The position numbers were made by a program, and so were the translations under genes. Below, piece by piece: positions 56,263 through 64,000 of a stretch of 64,000 nucleotides of DNA (within the stretch, counting starts at the first letter, position 1; every line of letters begins with the position of its first letter). Under the pieces are notes generated by a model. The model searched no databases. It was given only the letters and a program-made list of their open reading frames with translations, and had not been told where the DNA came from. The DNA is from Planococcus donghaensis (GTDB lineage: Bacteria; Bacillota; Bacilli; Bacillales_A; Planococcaceae), in the NCBI RefSeq assembly GCF_001687665.2, contig NZ_CP016543.2:1054001-1118000 (forward strand), written 5' to 3'.

Positions 56263-57330
56263 ATGCGAAAACTAGTCTTACTTGGAGGCGGTTACGGCAA
56301 CATGCGAATTTTGCTTCGCTTATTGCCAACCAGCTTACCACAAGATACCGAAATCATTCTAATTGACCGTACCCCTTTCCACAGCATGAAGACGGAATTT
56401 TATGCTTTAGCAGCTGGTACAGAGTCGGACCAAGATGTCCGTGTCCCTTTTCCAGAGCATGAGCGTTTAACGCTTGTTAATGGTGAAATATTAGAAATCG
56501 GTCTTCAAGAAAAATGCATTTTCATGGAAAATGGTGATCGTATTGCATACGATGATTTAGTGATTGGGTTAGGTTGCGAAGATAAATATCATAACGTACC
56601 AGGAGCCGATGAGTTTACCTACAGTATTCAAACGATTGGTAAATCTCGTGCTACATACCAAGCCTTGCTTGGTTTGCCTGCAGGCGCAGTAGTAGGTGTC
56701 GTAGGAGCCGGATTAAGTGGGATTGAGTTGGCTAGTGAATTGCGTGAAAGTCGAAAAGACTTAAACATTAAATTGTTTGATCGTAGCCCTCGAATCTTAC
56801 GTGATTTCCCTGAGCGTTTGAGTAATTTTGTGAAAAATTGGTTTGAAAACCATAACGTTGACGTGGTGTCAAACTCAAATATTACTCAAGTTGAACCGAA
56901 TATGCTTTACAATCACGAAGAAACGATCCCAGTAGATGCAGTTGTATGGACTGCTGGCATCCAGCCTGTCAAACCCGTGCGTGATTTAGGTCTGGACTGT
57001 GACGGAACTGGTCGAGTAGTTATCAACCAATATCATCAATTGCCGAATGATGAGCATGTTTATGTAGTAGGTGATTGTGCTGCATTGCCTATGGCGCCTT
57101 CTGCTCAATTAGCAGAAGAACAAGCAGAGCAAATCGTTAAAGTATTAAAAGCAATTTGGAAAGAAGAACCATTGCCTGAAACGATGCCTGAAATCAAATT
57201 AAAAGGATTCCTTGGCTCGTTAGGTAAAAAGCAAGGATTTGCTTATTTAGCAGATCGTACAGTGACAGGCCGCATTGCACGCTTGATGAAATCGGGTGTA
57301 CTATGGATGTACAAATGGCATAACGGCTAA
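56263..57330 (+). CDS. yutJ: NAD(P)/FAD-dependent oxidoreductase, NDH-2-like (YutJ)
   Basis: A 355-residue type II NADH dehydrogenase-like flavoprotein. The FAD loop LVLLGGGYGNMRI, the NAD loop GVVGAGLSGIELASEL and the C-terminal FAD contact YVVGDCAALP are clear. It has lower length than the 405-residue Ndh further right. It may oxidise NADH to quinone at the membrane. A Rex box at its promoter supports a role in NADH balance. AAAGGAGA precedes the ATG. Confidence 0.88.
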   Translation: MRKLVLLGGGYGNMRILLRLLPTSLPQDTEIILIDRTPFHSMKTEFYALAAGTESDQDVRVPFPEHERLTLVNGEILEIGLQEKCIFMENGDRIAYDDLVIGLGCEDKYHNVPGADEFTYSIQTIGKSRATYQALLGLPAGAVVGVVGAGLSGIELASELRESRKDLNIKLFDRSPRILRDFPERLSNFVKNWFENHNVDVVSNSNITQVEPNMLYNHEETIPVDAVVWTAGIQPVKPVRDLGLDCDGTGRVVINQYHQLPNDEHVYVVGDCAALPMAPSAQLAEEQAEQIVKVLKAIWKEEPLPETMPEIKLKGFLGSLGKKQGFAYLADRTVTGRIARLMKSGVLWMYKWHNG

Positions 57331-57343
57331 TAAAAGCATATTG

Positions 57344-57386
57344 ACTGTAGGCAAACTTGATTGGTTCGAGTTGTCTACAGTTTTTT
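57344..57386 (+). terminator. Terminator of yutJ
   Basis: ACTGTAG..CAAACT / AGTTG..CTACAGT stem followed by T-run. Confidence 0.65.
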
Positions 57387-57409
57387 GATGAAAGTGAGTA
57401 AATAGCTAA

Positions 57410-57447
57410 AGAAAAAGGTTTTGGAATATGTCTATTCCAAAACCTTT
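57410..57447 (-). terminator. Terminator of yuzD
   Basis: AAAGGTTTTGGAATA / TATTCCAAAACCTTT stem; T-run on the minus strand. Confidence 0.75.
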
Positions 57448-57456
57448 ACTCATTTT

Positions 57457-57783
57457 TTATTCGACTTCTGAAAAACCGTGTTTTTCAAGTTCCCGGTAAA
57501 CAGGTTTTAACTGCACATAGCCCTCTCCTACAACTTCACCTTCAACTAAAACTAACGGGTAGAAAAATTCATCGTCCATAATACGTTGTGCATAGTCTTT
57601 TTGATGTTCAAGCTCAATTGGTTTCTCAATATCGATATAGGTAATTGAAAATGGTTGACCTTTGTATTTTCTTGAAATGGCGGCTTCTAACCACTCATAC
57701 GTATCGACTGATGAAGGTGCATTAACACAACTTGCGCAAATAACATCGGTTCCGTAGACTTCTATAGATAATGGCTTTTTCAT
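57457..57783 (-). CDS. yuzD: YuzD family protein
   Basis: A 108-residue thioredoxin-like protein with ICASCVNAPSS giving a CxxC pair near residue 15, matching B. subtilis YuzD. It probably handles thiols or metal. The ATG at 57783 follows AGGGGGT; an earlier in-frame ATG at 57831 is upstream of that site. Its promoter on the minus strand (TCGACT 57860-57855, 17-base spacer, TATAAT 57837-57832) overlaps the PerR-type box, shared with yutI in the opposite direction. Confidence 0.82.
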   Translation of the reverse strand: MKKPLSIEVYGTDVICASCVNAPSSVDTYEWLEAAISRKYKGQPFSITYIDIEKPIELEHQKDYAQRIMDDEFFYPLVLVEGEVVGEGYVQLKPVYRELEKHGFSEVE

Positions 57784-57832
57784 AATTTGGACCCCCTGTA
57801 AATTCATTAGTGGCTTTTTCCCGCTAATCACA

Positions 57833-57847
57833 TTATAATGATTATAA
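57833..57847. promoter_or_regulatory. Perfect PerR-type box between yuzD and yutI
   Basis: TTATAATGATTATAA is identical to the B. subtilis PerR consensus TTATAATNATTATAA at all 14 specified positions. It covers the predicted -10 of yuzD and lies 18 bases before the yutI ATG. Related Fur and Zur boxes differ at two positions per half. Confidence 0.7.
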
Positions 57848-57865
57848 TGAAAGGAGTCGATATAA

Positions 57866-58102
57866 ATGACTGAAGCTTTGCTAGAAGATCAAGTAATGGA
57901 AGTCTTAGATAAATTACGTCCATTCCTTTTACGTGATGGGGGAGACTGTGAACTTGTTGATATAGAGGATGGTATCGTAAAACTTCGTCTACTCGGAGCA
58001 TGCGGAAGCTGCCCAAGTTCGACCATTACATTAAAAGCAGGAATTGAACGCGCGTTAGTAGAAGAAGTTCCTGGAATCGTAGAAGTAGAACAAGTATTTT
58101 AA
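57866..58102 (+). CDS. yutI: NifU-like Fe-S carrier (YutI, Nfu type)
   Basis: A 78-residue NifU C-terminal domain protein with the cluster-binding pair in GACGSCPSS (Cys46 and Cys49). Such Nfu proteins carry assembled 4Fe-4S clusters from SufBCD to target enzymes. AAAGGAG precedes the ATG directly after a PerR-type box. A terminator follows. Confidence 0.94.
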   Translation: MTEALLEDQVMEVLDKLRPFLLRDGGDCELVDIEDGIVKLRLLGACGSCPSSTITLKAGIERALVEEVPGIVEVEQVF

Positions 58103-58105
58103 TGC

Positions 58106-58132
58106 TAAGGGACCTTTTGAGGTCTCTTTTTC
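58106..58132 (+). terminator. Terminator after yutI
   Basis: AGGGACC TTTTGA GGTCTCT stem with T-run. Confidence 0.75.
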
Positions 58133-58246
58133 TATAGAAAAGCACGGAAGTTTTTACATTTACTTGATAACACGTTAATTTAAGGTCAACAACTTGAACA
58201 ATGATAGAAATGATTGCTATGATAGAGTTAGAGGAAGGTGATCAGA

Positions 58247-58609
58247 TTGACAGAAGTAGTTGAAATTACAGAAGCAGCCTCATTCCAGATTAAAGAAATG
58301 ATGCGTCACAACGAAGAAGAAGATTCCTATTTACGTGTTGCCGTTAAAGGTGGCGGATGTAGTGGATTAACATATGGTATGGGGTTTGAAAAAGAAAAAA
58401 CGGATGAAGATGATCGTTACGAGCAATTTGGCATTCCGATTTTAATTGCGAAAGAAGATGCACCAATTCTTCAAGGTACGGTAGTCGATTATAAACAGTC
58501 TTTAATGGGTGGCGGATTTACGATTGAAAATCCAAATGCCATTGCATCATGTGGTTGTGGTACCTCATTCCGTACAGCGAAAAAAGAAGGTACTCCTGAA
58601 AATTGTTAA
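58247..58609 (+). CDS. yutM: A-type Fe-S cluster carrier (YutM, ErpA/IscA-like)
   Basis: A 120-residue HesB/IscA family protein with the three conserved cysteines in GGGCSGL and SCGCGTSF. It accepts and delivers iron-sulfur clusters, likely downstream of the Suf machinery. The TTG at 58247 is chosen because GAGGAAGG lies eight bases upstream; the in-frame GTG at 58238 is part of that site. A possible promoter TTGAAC / TATGAT lies at 58192-58221. Confidence 0.92.
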   Translation: MTEVVEITEAASFQIKEMMRHNEEEDSYLRVAVKGGGCSGLTYGMGFEKEKTDEDDRYEQFGIPILIAKEDAPILQGTVVDYKQSLMGGGFTIENPNAIASCGCGTSFRTAKKEGTPENC

Positions 58610-58610
58610 A

Positions 58611-58634
58611 AGTCGGTCACAAACCGGCTTTTTT
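58611..58634 (+). terminator. Terminator after yutM
   Basis: AGTCGGT / ACCGGCT stem with T-run. Confidence 0.75.
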
Positions 58635-58669
58635 CTTGTGGATAAGTCTAGGTTAAACGTATTATTCGG

Positions 58670-58698
58670 TTGAAATCATCCAGTAATAGGTCTAATAT
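58670..58698 (+). promoter_or_regulatory. Promoter of ndh
   Basis: TTGAAA, 17-base spacer, TAATAT; transcription would start near 58705, leaving a leader of about 78 bases. Confidence 0.6.
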
Positions 58699-58782
58699 AG
58701 AGGATAGATGTTTATCGGTGCGTCAAGGGTGCTCCATTTTGACGATATTCGATTAAAAAATGACTTGAAGGTGGTTGCGATT

Positions 58783-60000
58783 GTGTTGAAAAGACCGTCA
58801 ATATTAGTATTAGGTGCAGGTTACGGTGGATTAACTACTGTAGTAAACTTGCAAAAAGTTCTGGGCACAGATGCTGCAGACGTTACATTGATTAACAAAA
58901 ACGAATACCATTACGAAAGCACATGGCTTCACGAAGCAGCTGCAGGTACATTACTTCCTGAACAAGTGCGCTACGACATTAAAGATGTAATCGATAGTGT
59001 CAAAGTAAAATTTGTACAAGCGACTGTTGAAGCAATTGATGTAGTTGGCAAAAAAGTTACAACAGATAATGGCGAATTTACATATGACTATATTGTCATC
59101 GCTCTTGGCTTCGAAGGGGAAACTTTCGGAATTGAAGGTCTTGATAAATATGCATTGTCAATTGCTAACGTAAAAGCTGCACGTTATATCCGAGAGCATA
59201 TTGAGTTCCAATTTGCAACGTGGTCAGCAGAGCCAGTTAAAGACGACAGTCGTTTAACGATTATCGTTGGCGGAGCTGGATTTACGGGTATCGAATTCTT
59301 AGGAGAATTAGCTAACCGTGTACCTGAACTTTGTAAAGAGTACGATGTACCTCGTGAAAAAGTACGTGTTGTATGTGTAGAAGCGGCACCAATGGTATTG
59401 CCAGGATTTGATCCAGAACTAGTAAACTATGCAGTGGGTCATTTAGAGTCTAAAGGTATTGAATTCTCAATTGGTACGCCAGTTGTTGAAGCAACTCCAG
59501 AAGGCGTTAAAATCAAAAAAGGCGACGATGAATTTGAATTCATCAAAGCCGGCACAGTTGTTTGGGCTGCAGGTATTCGCGGCAACAAATTAATTGAAGC
59601 TACTGCTATTGAAAACATGCGTGCTCGCGTAAAAGTTGAAAAAGATCTTCGTGCTCCAGGTTTTGATGATGTATTTGTCATTGGTGACTGTGCATTGATG
59701 ATCAACGAAGAAACAAATCGTCCGTACCCACCAACTGCACAGATCGCTATGCAGCAAGGTGAAGTAGTGGCGAAAAACTTAAAAGCACTAATGAGTAATG
59801 ACACAACAGTTGAATTTGTTCCTGACTTAAAAGGAACGGTTTGTTCACTTGGTGAAGACGATGCAATCGGTGTAGTGTTTGGCAAAAAAGTAACAGGCAA
59901 ACGCGCTTCTTTCATGAAGAAAATGATTGATAACCGTGCATTGTTCATGATTGGCGGACCTATGCTGGTGATGAAAAAAGGTAAATTCAACGTTTTATAA
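58783..60000 (+). CDS. ndh: Type II NADH dehydrogenase
   Basis: A 405-residue NDH-2 flavoprotein that passes electrons from NADH to menaquinone without pumping protons. FAD loop [20 protein letters not shown] loop [17 protein letters not shown] and FAD contact [10 protein letters not shown] are complete, and the basic C-terminal part suits membrane attachment. The GTG at 58783 is chosen because GAAGGTGG is eight bases upstream; the open frame extends to 58708 but begins at the predicted transcript start. Confidence 0.94.
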   Translation: MLKRPSILVLGAGYGGLTTVVNLQKVLGTDAADVTLINKNEYHYESTWLHEAAAGTLLPEQVRYDIKDVIDSVKVKFVQATVEAIDVVGKKVTTDNGEFTYDYIVIALGFEGETFGIEGLDKYALSIANVKAARYIREHIEFQFATWSAEPVKDDSRLTIIVGGAGFTGIEFLGELANRVPELCKEYDVPREKVRVVCVEAAPMVLPGFDPELVNYAVGHLESKGIEFSIGTPVVEATPEGVKIKKGDDEFEFIKAGTVVWAAGIRGNKLIEATAIENMRARVKVEKDLRAPGFDDVFVIGDCALMINEETNRPYPPTAQIAMQQGEVVAKNLKALMSNDTTVEFVPDLKGTVCSLGEDDAIGVVFGKKVTGKRASFMKKMIDNRALFMIGGPMLVMKKGKFNVL

Positions 60001-60011
60001 ACCAAACAATC

Positions 60012-60040
60012 AAAAGCTCCCTTTGCGGGGAGCTTTTTTT
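60012..60040 (+). terminator. Terminator of ndh
   Basis: AAAGCTCCC / GGGGAGCTTT stem with seven T. Confidence 0.85.
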
Positions 60041-60091
60041 GTAATTTTAGTGTGTTTTGATTAAAGACTTTTAGTAGAAAGAGGGATGTTT

Positions 60092-60589
60092 GTGACAACT
60101 CATAAACGTGGAAATGTGTGGCTTGGTGCAGCCGGTCTCGTTATAAATTCAAAAGGCGAGTGGCTCGTCGTTAAAAAAAGATATGGCGGTTTGCATGGGA
60201 AATGGTCACTGCCAGCGGGCTTTGTACAAGGCAACGAAACAATTGACCAAGCAGCGTTAAGAGAAGTTAAAGAAGAAACAGGCATTGACTGTGAAATCAT
60301 CGAATTGATTGGGTTTCGTTCTGGCGTTCTGCAAGAAAAAATTAGTGACAATATGGGGATTTTCTTATTGAAAGCAATAAACGAGAAACAACCGGTAGTA
60401 GCACAGTTGTCTGAGTTGTATTCAGCAGATTGGTTAACTCCTACAGAATTAGTTACTAGCGAAGAAGCTTCTGTAATGCTTGTCGAAATGGCTTCTTATT
60501 CATTAGAAATCGGGCTATCACCTATAAGTCATGTAGACCCTGGAACAGTTTTTGGCTATTCAGATTACAAATTATTCTTTAGAAAATAG
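60092..60589 (+). CDS. NUDIX hydrolase
   Basis: A 165-residue Nudix protein with a complete Nudix box: G-x5-E-x7-REVKEETGI in GFVQGNETIDQAALREVKEE. It cleaves a nucleoside diphosphate linked to another group; substrate unknown. The GTG at 60092 is preferred because GAAAGAGGG lies six to eight bases before it, while the ATG at 60086 touches the site. Confidence 0.88.
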   Translation: MTTHKRGNVWLGAAGLVINSKGEWLVVKKRYGGLHGKWSLPAGFVQGNETIDQAALREVKEETGIDCEIIELIGFRSGVLQEKISDNMGIFLLKAINEKQPVVAQLSELYSADWLTPTELVTSEEASVMLVEMASYSLEIGLSPISHVDPGTVFGYSDYKLFFRK

Positions 60590-60650
60590 CAGCTATACGT
60601 AAAAAATCAAGAAAATTTTGATGGTAGCGTTTACATACAAGCTTTATCTA

Positions 60651-60679
60651 TTGCGCTCTGGATAAGGACGTGCTATATT
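60651..60679 (+). promoter_or_regulatory. Promoter of yuiA
   Basis: TTGCGC, 17-base spacer, TATATT. Confidence 0.55.
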
Positions 60680-60719
60680 ATCAGAATATTACAAACAAGA
60701 ATAGAAGGAGGTGTTTCAG

Positions 60720-60845
60720 ATGACAATGTTTAAAAAGGATAAGAATGTCAATAATTGCCCATATTGTTCAGGACAAGGCTATTTTCAATTGCGACTGGGC
60801 GGTTCAGAAACGTGCTCCTGCTGTTCGGGTTCAGGGAAAAAATAA
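60720..60845 (+). CDS. yuiA: Small zinc-finger-like protein (YuiA-like)
   Basis: A 41-residue protein with two CxxCxGxG units, CPYCSGQG and CSCCSGSG, the DnaJ-type zinc-binding motif, which could together hold one zinc ion. AGGAGG precedes the ATG. It sits before yuiB as YuiA does in B. subtilis; no function is known. Too short for standard gene calling. Confidence 0.82.
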   Translation: MTMFKKDKNVNNCPYCSGQGYFQLRLGGSETCSCCSGSGKK

Positions 60846-60859
60846 TCGGTTTAATAATG

Positions 60860-60892
60860 GCGGACGGAGTGAAAAATTCCGTTCGCTTTTTT
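60860..60892 (+). terminator. Terminator after yuiA
   Basis: GCGGACGGA / TTCCGTTCGC stem with T-run. Confidence 0.75.
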
Positions 60893-61028
60893 GTGTGTAG
60901 AAATTTTGCAAAGGAGTTGCCTTCTAAGGTGTAGCATAAGTGACAAAGCCATGAATTCTGTTCAGTTGGATTGAAAGCCTTTGTTTTTTCGGTTAAACTG
61001 ATGAAAGGAATAACGGAGGTTAGAATTC

Positions 61029-61358
61029 ATGAACAGTTCATTTACGATTGTGCAATTGATTATTTCGATGTTGCTTTTTTATGTTATGTTCTTCGGAATT
61101 GGTTTTTTATTAAATATGTTACTGCGGATGACTTGGCTAATGGCTGTCGTTTATCCGGTCGTCATCTTATTGGTTGTGGATGATGTAGGCGTCTTTGATT
61201 ATTTTACCAATCCAAGTGAGTCTTTTGCCATGCTTGGAGATACTATTACATCGATGACAGGTAGTGACATTGCTGTTTTGCTTGCTGGTTGGGCAGGAGC
61301 GATCACATCAGGTTTTGTTATGAAAATATTACGTAAAATGGGTTATCAAATGTTTTAA
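61029..61358 (+). CDS. yuiB: Membrane protein YuiB
   Basis: A 109-residue integral membrane protein with three hydrophobic helices (about 6-30, 34-50 and 76-100), matching YuiB in size and in position between yuiA and yuiD. Function unknown. AACGGAGG precedes the ATG. Confidence 0.82.
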   Translation: MNSSFTIVQLIISMLLFYVMFFGIGFLLNMLLRMTWLMAVVYPVVILLVVDDVGVFDYFTNPSESFAMLGDTITSMTGSDIAVLLAGWAGAITSGFVMKILRKMGYQMF

Positions 61359-61398
61359 AAAATCGCCAATCCGGTTATTCGGATTGGCGATTTTTTTA
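61357..61398. terminator. Bidirectional terminator between yuiB and yuiD
   Basis: AAATCGCCAATCCG / CGGATTGGCGATTT stem with A and T runs on either side. Confidence 0.85.
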
Positions 61399-61412
61399 CG
61401 TTAAAATGATGG

Positions 61413-61889
61413 TTATATAACGATGCCGTATACGATAAAGGAAATGGCAATGCCTGTTAAAGCTCCCATAAACACTTCACTTGGTTTATGACCGAGTAAG
61501 GTTTTAAGTTCTTGAATTTTTTCTTCTTCTTTTTTTTGAGGCCATTTTCTTGTTTCTTCCATGAAAATATAGATATCTTGTCGCATTTTGTTGATGGTCA
61601 ATGCTTGTTGACCTGCTTGAAAACGGACACCCGTAGCATCATACATCGTAATAACAGCAAACATTGTAGAAACGGCAAAAATCGTAGAAGAAACACCGTG
61701 TTCAAATGCGACCGCTGTTGTTAAAGAAGTAACTGCAGCTGAGTGGGAACTAGGCATGCCGCCAGTTGAAGAAAAAAGCTTCCAGTCTAGTTCTCGTGTT
61801 ACAGCATACTGAATAGGGATTTTGATAAATTGAGCAAAGACAATTGCAAATAACGCAATCATCAGAGGGAGGTTAGAGAAAATTTCCAC
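61413..61889 (-). CDS. yuiD: Divergent PAP2 family membrane protein (YuiD)
   Basis: A 158-residue membrane protein of the divergent PAP2 group (DUF212), with GGMPSSHSAAVTSLTTA corresponding to phosphatase motif II and several hydrophobic helices. Possibly a lipid or polyprenyl phosphate phosphatase; unproven. It is divergent from pepA, as YuiD and pepA are neighbours in B. subtilis. Confidence 0.87.
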   Translation of the reverse strand: MEIFSNLPLMIALFAIVFAQFIKIPIQYAVTRELDWKLFSSTGGMPSSHSAAVTSLTTAVAFEHGVSSTIFAVSTMFAVITMYDATGVRFQAGQQALTINKMRQDIYIFMEETRKWPQKKEEEKIQELKTLLGHKPSEVFMGALTGIAISFIVYGIVI

Positions 61890-62039
61890 GTGGTGTCACA
61901 GCCTTTCTGTCTAAATATGTTCTACCAGTATATCATAGACAACAAAATGTCAGGACTGTTTTATTCCTTCGCCTCTCGAACTACTCGAATGTCGGATTAA
62001 ATGCTACACTTAAAAAGAACATATAAAAGGAGGAGTTTT

Positions 62040-63533
62040 ATGCAAATCGAATTACAACAACATTCACAGGACAGTCAAGCAGAAATCCTCGTGGTCGGAT
62101 TAAGCCGTCATCCTGAGAACAGTAAAGGATGGGACGATTTCGCAAAGCGGTTTGATGGCAAATTGGAAAGTTGGACAAAGCAAGATTTATCATTTGATTT
62201 AAAATCGTTGATTACATATCCTACACTTTCTGGAGCGATTCCACGCGTCATGTTTATTGGATTAAACGACCGGAAGAAATTGACTGAAGAAGATCTTCGT
62301 TCTTGCTTTGGATTAGTGGGCAAAGAGCTAGCAAAGAAAAAAATAAAACACGCAGCGATTTACATGGAGTCATTTAAAAACGATTCCATAACCAGTGAAG
62401 ATGTAGCTTATTTAGCTTCTGAAGCGGTTACTCTGGGTGGCTATCGCTTTGATGATTACAAAACAACATCGAATGAAACACAAGTAAAATTAGAAACATT
62501 AACTTTTTTGGCAGAAGAAGTAGAAGAAGACGTAGAAGCAGCTGCAACAGTAGGAGCCATTTTTGGTCAGTCTGTTAATGAGGCACGAACACTAGTGAAT
62601 ATGCCAGCAAATATTTTAACAGCCACAGCAATGGGCGAATACGCAAGAGAACTTGGAGAAACATATGGCTTTGAAACAGATATTTTAGGCAAAGCAGAAC
62701 TAGAAGAGCTCGGCATGGGAGCGATTCTTGCTGTTAACCAAGGCTCTACTGAAGAACCGCGTCTGATTGTCTTGAAATACAAAGCGACAGAAGGCTTTGA
62801 AGACCCATTAGCGCTTGTTGGAAAAGGAATAACCTTTGATACTGGTGGTTACTCAATCAAGCCGAAAGACGGCATTGTAGGGATGAAAGGCGATATGGGC
62901 GGTGCTGCGGCAGTACTAGGCGCTATGAAAATCATTGGTGAACTTCAACCAAAACAAAACGTTATTGCAGTAATTGCTTCAACAGACAATATGATTTCTG
63001 GAAATGCTTTTAAACCGGATGATGTTATTACTTCAATGAGTGGTAAAACGATTGAAATTCTAAATACCGATGCGGAAGGTCGTTTAGTATTAGCGGATTC
63101 TGTTAGCTATGCAAAACAACTAGGAGCTACAAAAATTGTTGATGTAGCGACGTTAACAGGTGGAGTCATTGTTGCGTTAGGAAAAGACAAAACAGGTGCT
63201 CTAACAAACAACGAAGCCTTTTTTGAAACTTTCTTAGAAGCCTCAATGGAAAGCGGCGAGTTTGTATGGCGCTTGCCGCTAACAGAAAGTGACAAAAAAC
63301 GAATTCGCACAAGCAATGTAGCGGATTTAAACAACTCACCGGGACGCGACGGTCATATGATTTTTGGCGGTGGATTTGTTGGGGAATTTGCAGGAGACAC
63401 CCCGTGGATTCATTTAGATATCGCCGGAACATCTGATGCTGACAGTGCCCATGATCTTGGACCAAAAGGTGGTACTGGCGCAATGGTACGCACGCTTGCT
63501 ATGTTAGTTGAAAAAATGGCAGACGAGCAATAA
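62040..63533 (+). CDS. pepA: Leucyl aminopeptidase (cytosol aminopeptidase)
   Basis: A 497-residue M17 metallopeptidase. Metal and catalytic residues are in VGKGITFDTGGYSIKP, GDMGGAAAV and the signature NTDAEGRLVLAD. It removes N-terminal leucine and other residues from peptides in the cytoplasm as a hexamer. ATG at 62040 has AAAGGAGGAG upstream; the open frame extends 13 codons further without a ribosome site. Confidence 0.95.
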   Translation: MQIELQQHSQDSQAEILVVGLSRHPENSKGWDDFAKRFDGKLESWTKQDLSFDLKSLITYPTLSGAIPRVMFIGLNDRKKLTEEDLRSCFGLVGKELAKKKIKHAAIYMESFKNDSITSEDVAYLASEAVTLGGYRFDDYKTTSNETQVKLETLTFLAEEVEEDVEAAATVGAIFGQSVNEARTLVNMPANILTATAMGEYARELGETYGFETDILGKAELEELGMGAILAVNQGSTEEPRLIVLKYKATEGFEDPLALVGKGITFDTGGYSIKPKDGIVGMKGDMGGAAAVLGAMKIIGELQPKQNVIAVIASTDNMISGNAFKPDDVITSMSGKTIEILNTDAEGRLVLADSVSYAKQLGATKIVDVATLTGGVIVALGKDKTGALTNNEAFFETFLEASMESGEFVWRLPLTESDKKRIRTSNVADLNNSPGRDGHMIFGGGFVGEFAGDTPWIHLDIAGTSDADSAHDLGPKGGTGAMVRTLAMLVEKMADEQ

Positions 63534-63544
63534 AAATATAAATG

Positions 63545-63588
63545 AAAATAGCCAGTGAAAAGTAATTACTTTTCACTGGCTATTTTTC
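63545..63588. terminator. Bidirectional terminator between pepA and mrpG
   Basis: AAATAGCCAGTGAAAAGTAA / TTACTTTTCACTGGCTATTT stem with flanking A and T runs; it abuts the mrpG stop. Confidence 0.85.
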
Positions 63589-63994
63589 ATTCTTCAGGTG
63601 TTTTGTTATTTAACAGTTCGTTCTTTTGATTTTTGATGGCCACTTCCATGTCATCACGCACCGTTTCGTCAGCAACACTGATACCGGACATATATGCAGC
63701 CCGTCCGATCAAATGTCCACCTACAGGAGCAGTAATAAACAAGAACGCAATGGCGATAATGAGCTGTGTATTGAATATGCCTTCTATTAACCAGAAGTGG
63801 ATAAAGGCAGCGAGCAATACACAAAGCACACCAAGCGTAGAGCTCTTAGAAGCCGCGTGTGTGCGTGTATAAACGTCTGGCAAGCGAATAAGTCCAAGAG
63901 CCGTAACCAAGCTGAATATGACCCCTGTGCTCATTAATACGACGATTAAAACGTTAATTATGGTTGTTTCGATCGAAAATCTCTCCTCTCTCAA
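63587..63994 (-). CDS. mrpG: Na+/H+ antiporter subunit G (MrpG/MnhG)
   Basis: A protein of up to 135 residues with three hydrophobic helices and the subunit G signature LGLIRLPDVYTRTHAASKSSTLGVL, plus a long charged C-terminal tail. It is the last subunit of the Mrp antiporter, whose other genes would lie beyond the right edge on the minus strand. The start is uncertain: a TTG at 63994 precedes GAGAGGAGAG and may overlap mrpF; no ATG is available before the first helix. Confidence 0.9.
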   Translation of the reverse strand: MREERFSIETTIINVLIVVLMSTGVIFSLVTALGLIRLPDVYTRTHAASKSSTLGVLCVLLAAFIHFWLIEGIFNTQLIIAIAFLFITAPVGGHLIGRAAYMSGISVADETVRDDMEVAIKNQKNELLNNKTPEE

Positions 63995-64000
63995 GGAATT

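Overview
The window is a low-GC Firmicutes chromosome segment. Its protein sequences and gene order resemble Bacillus subtilis (yvcI-rapZ-yvcK-whiA-crh, clpP next to tRNA-Arg, cggR-gapA-pgk-tpiA-gpmI-eno, secG-est-rnr-smpB-ssrA, fadN-fadA-fadE, yusI-gcvH-yusF-yusE-metNPQ, sufCDSUB, yunF-E-D, lipA-yutD-yutE-yutF, yuzB-yutJ-yuzD-yutI-yutM, yuiA-yuiB-yuiD-pepA). A member of the Bacillales outside Bacillus itself, probably Planococcaceae, fits best; the family is inference from protein flavour and not proven here.

Layout. 1-4.5 kb: rapZ/yvcK/whiA/crh cluster, convergent clpP under a CtsR operator, tRNA-Arg(CCG). 4.7-11.9 kb: the CggR-controlled lower glycolysis operon from glyceraldehyde-3-phosphate to phosphoenolpyruvate. 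11.9-16.3 kb: secG, a carboxylesterase, RNase R, SmpB and tmRNA, that is protein export and ribosome rescue. 16.2-21.5 kb: a small integrated element of 5,176 bp inserted in the 3' end of ssrA between perfect 75-bp direct repeats. It carries a tyrosine integrase, a helicase-like ATPase, a 57-residue protein, a two-helix membrane protein and a HEPN-like protein. 21.6-27 kb: a lipoprotein, a candidate small RNA, a BCCT transporter, a 5'-3' exonuclease and small stress or redox genes. 27-32.7 kb: FadR-type operator and fatty acid beta-oxidation genes. 32.7-37.3 kb: yusI, gcvH, yusF/yusE and an S-box-controlled methionine ABC transporter. 39.8-45 kb: the SUF iron-sulfur cluster operon. 45-55.8 kb: DNA repair, YunFED, a lysine riboswitch with an NhaC-family transporter, a MetP/MetS-type NSS transporter with its small subunit, lipoyl synthase and the yut genes. 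55.8-64 kb: redox and iron-sulfur genes with apparent Rex and PerR boxes, NADH dehydrogenase, yui genes, leucyl aminopeptidase and the start of an Mrp antiporter operon running off the right edge.

Most of the window is conserved core chromosome. The accessory part is the ssrA island: it is visibly more AT-rich, it separated ssrA from what looks like its native terminator (now at 21479-21514), and its last two genes have the look of defence or abortive-infection cargo. Other points of interest are a perfect PerR-type box between yuzD and yutI, a Rex-type box overlapping the -35 of yutJ, and a roughly 55-nt transcription unit with its own promoter and terminator in front of the BCCT gene. Functions of recognised families are from general knowledge; nothing here was checked against a database.
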